The notes under the pieces are model-generated. The model was given only the letters and a program-made list of their open reading frames with translations. It searched no databases and was not told the origin of the DNA. The position numbers were made by a program, and so were the translations under genes. Positions 33,405-34,367 of a stretch of DNA of 34,367 nt are shown here, piece by piece (position 1 is the stretch's first letter; each line of letters begins with the position of its first letter). The stretch is from NCBI RefSeq assembly GCF_000969415.1, contig NZ_JZEX01000053.1:1-34367 (forward strand), given 5' to 3'. Source of the DNA: Devosia geojensis (GTDB taxonomy: Bacteria; Pseudomonadota; Alphaproteobacteria; Rhizobiales; Devosiaceae).

Positions 33405-34280
33405 TCACACATTGCCTGAGAACGTGTCGCAGGCGTTGACGTCGCCGCTCTCGAACCCGCGGGTGAACCATGCGCGCCGCTGCGCCGAGGTGCCGTGGTT
33501 GAAGGTCTTGGGCACCGCGAACCCCTGCATGCGCTTCTGCAGCGTATCGTCGCCGATCTGGTTGGCCGCATTGATCGCCTCCTCGGCGTCACCCATCTCG
33601 AGAAGGTTCTGCTGGCCGGCATAGTTGGCCCAGATGCCCGCATAGCAGTCGGCCTGCAGCTCGACGCGGACGGACCACTGGTTGGCCTCTTCCTGGCTCA
33701 TCGACTGTCGGGCGCGGTTGAACTCGGGCAGCACGCCGGTGAGATTCTGGATGTGGTGGCCGACCTCGTGCGCCAGCACATAGGCCTGGGCGAAATCGCC
33801 CGGCGCGCCGAACTGGCGGTGCAACTGGTCGTAGAAGGCGAGGTCGATGTAGACCTTGCGGTCGGCCGGACAGTAGAACGGCCCGGTGCGCGCATCCGCC
33901 ATCCCGCAGCCCGAATTGACGGCATCGGTGAAAAGCACCACCGTCGGCTCGGGATAGTCCTCGCCGATGGCGGCGAACTGCTCGGTCCAGAGGTTCTCGG
34001 TCTCCTTGATGACGACGCCGACGAAATCGGCGAGCTCGTCCTGACCCTCCTGCGGCAGCTGCCGCGAGCTGCCGGCCGCCGGATTGAGCTGCGACTGCCC
34101 GCCGCCCGCCAGCATCTCGAGCGGATTCTGCCCGGTCACCGCCCAGAGGATGCCGAGGACGACGACGATGGCGATGAGCCCGCCGGCGCCGCCCGTGGTG
34201 CGTCCGGTCGGTATGCGGATGCCCCCGCCCCGCCCCATGCCGCCGACGCGTGACCGGCGCCGCGACACTTCACCAAACAT
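33405..34280 (-). CDS. Neutral zinc metallopeptidase (YpfJ family)
   Basis: 291 residues of the putative neutral zinc metallopeptidase family (YpfJ-like). An arginine/glycine-rich head is followed by one transmembrane helix (about 34-48, GLIAIVVVLGILWAV). The periplasmic catalytic domain carries the HEVGHH zinc motif (about 171-176) and the downstream ELQADCYAG Glu ligand region (about 207). Conserved Cys pairs (SGCGMAD, FYCPADRKVYIDLAFY) and the C-terminal CDTFSG are family traits. ATG 34278-34280 has GGAAG seven bases upstream; a TTG 36 bases earlier lacks support. Physiological substrate is unknown. Confidence 0.9.
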   Translation of the reverse strand: MFGEVSRRRSRVGGMGRGGGIRIPTGRTTGGAGGLIAIVVVLGILWAVTGQNPLEMLAGGGQSQLNPAAGSSRQLPQEGQDELADFVGVVIKETENLWTEQFAAIGEDYPEPTVVLFTDAVNSGCGMADARTGPFYCPADRKVYIDLAFYDQLHRQFGAPGDFAQAYVLAHEVGHHIQNLTGVLPEFNRARQSMSQEEANQWSVRVELQADCYAGIWANYAGQQNLLEMGDAEEAINAANQIGDDTLQKRMQGFAVPKTFNHGTSAQRRAWFTRGFESGDVNACDTFSGNV

Positions 34281-34367
34281 CAGGGACTTCCACAAGCTGC
34301 CCCGTCCCTCCGGCAACGCGCGACCCCGCGCCTAGCGGCCCAGTCTATCCAACCGTCGTCTGCACAG

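Overview
The window is GC-rich chromosomal DNA from an alphaproteobacterium, almost certainly of the order Hyphomicrobiales (Rhizobiales). The gene content and protein style fit a Devosia-like or Pelagibacterium-like organism, but the genus is inferred from general familiarity and was not tested by a search. The housekeeping anchors are rpoD and dnaG (minus strand), a GatB/YqeY-domain gene (minus strand) and carA (plus strand). Nearly all other genes belong to families common in this order.

Left part, 1-6.1 kb. The 5' end of an IS5-type transposase runs off the left edge. It is followed by a minus-strand pair, xylX-xylA, which encodes the last two steps of the oxidative (Weimberg) pentose pathway. 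A 146-bp imperfect palindrome separates this pair from a secreted SIMPL/DUF541 protein. Next come a structured, terminator-like intergenic region, a RibD C-terminal-domain reductase, and a convergent TauE/SafE permease with a YjbQ-family gene.

Middle, 6.1-17.6 kb. Cell-envelope genes come first: a long Pro/Glu-rich OmpA-family protein, a YqhA-family membrane protein, a small anchored Ala/Pro/Thr protein with a good general-stress (EcfG-type) promoter, and a DUF533/TerB protein. Several end in clear intrinsic terminators. An LLM-class flavin monooxygenase follows. Then come a small unknown gene and an SRPBCC gene, facing a regulator with two winged-helix domains and its propeller-protein neighbour. 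A minus-strand run holds a GNAT gene interrupted by an in-frame amber codon, queF, a small conserved protein, a HlyU-family protein and a DUF4160-DUF2442-DUF2442 cassette.

17.6-29.6 kb. rpoD and dnaG are separated from the GatB/YqeY gene by about 7.3 kb of accessory DNA. In many Rhizobiales these genes lie close together, so this stretch looks like an insertion. It holds an AT-richer pair of small unknown genes and a sulfur-related group: an exported double-rhodanese, a YeeE/YedE permease, a secreted protein with 16 Pro-Cys repeats, a DUF6969-like protein and a membrane-anchored protein. It also holds an HdeD-family protein, an MFS exporter and a 152-bp palindrome. The Pro-Cys repeat protein, translationally coupled to the permease gene, is the best candidate for something undescribed.

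Right part, 29.6-34.3 kb. carA is translationally coupled to a GNAT gene. A quinone-oxidoreductase-like enzyme, a cupin and a neutral zinc metallopeptidase follow. No rRNA gene, tRNA gene, CRISPR array or prophage was seen.
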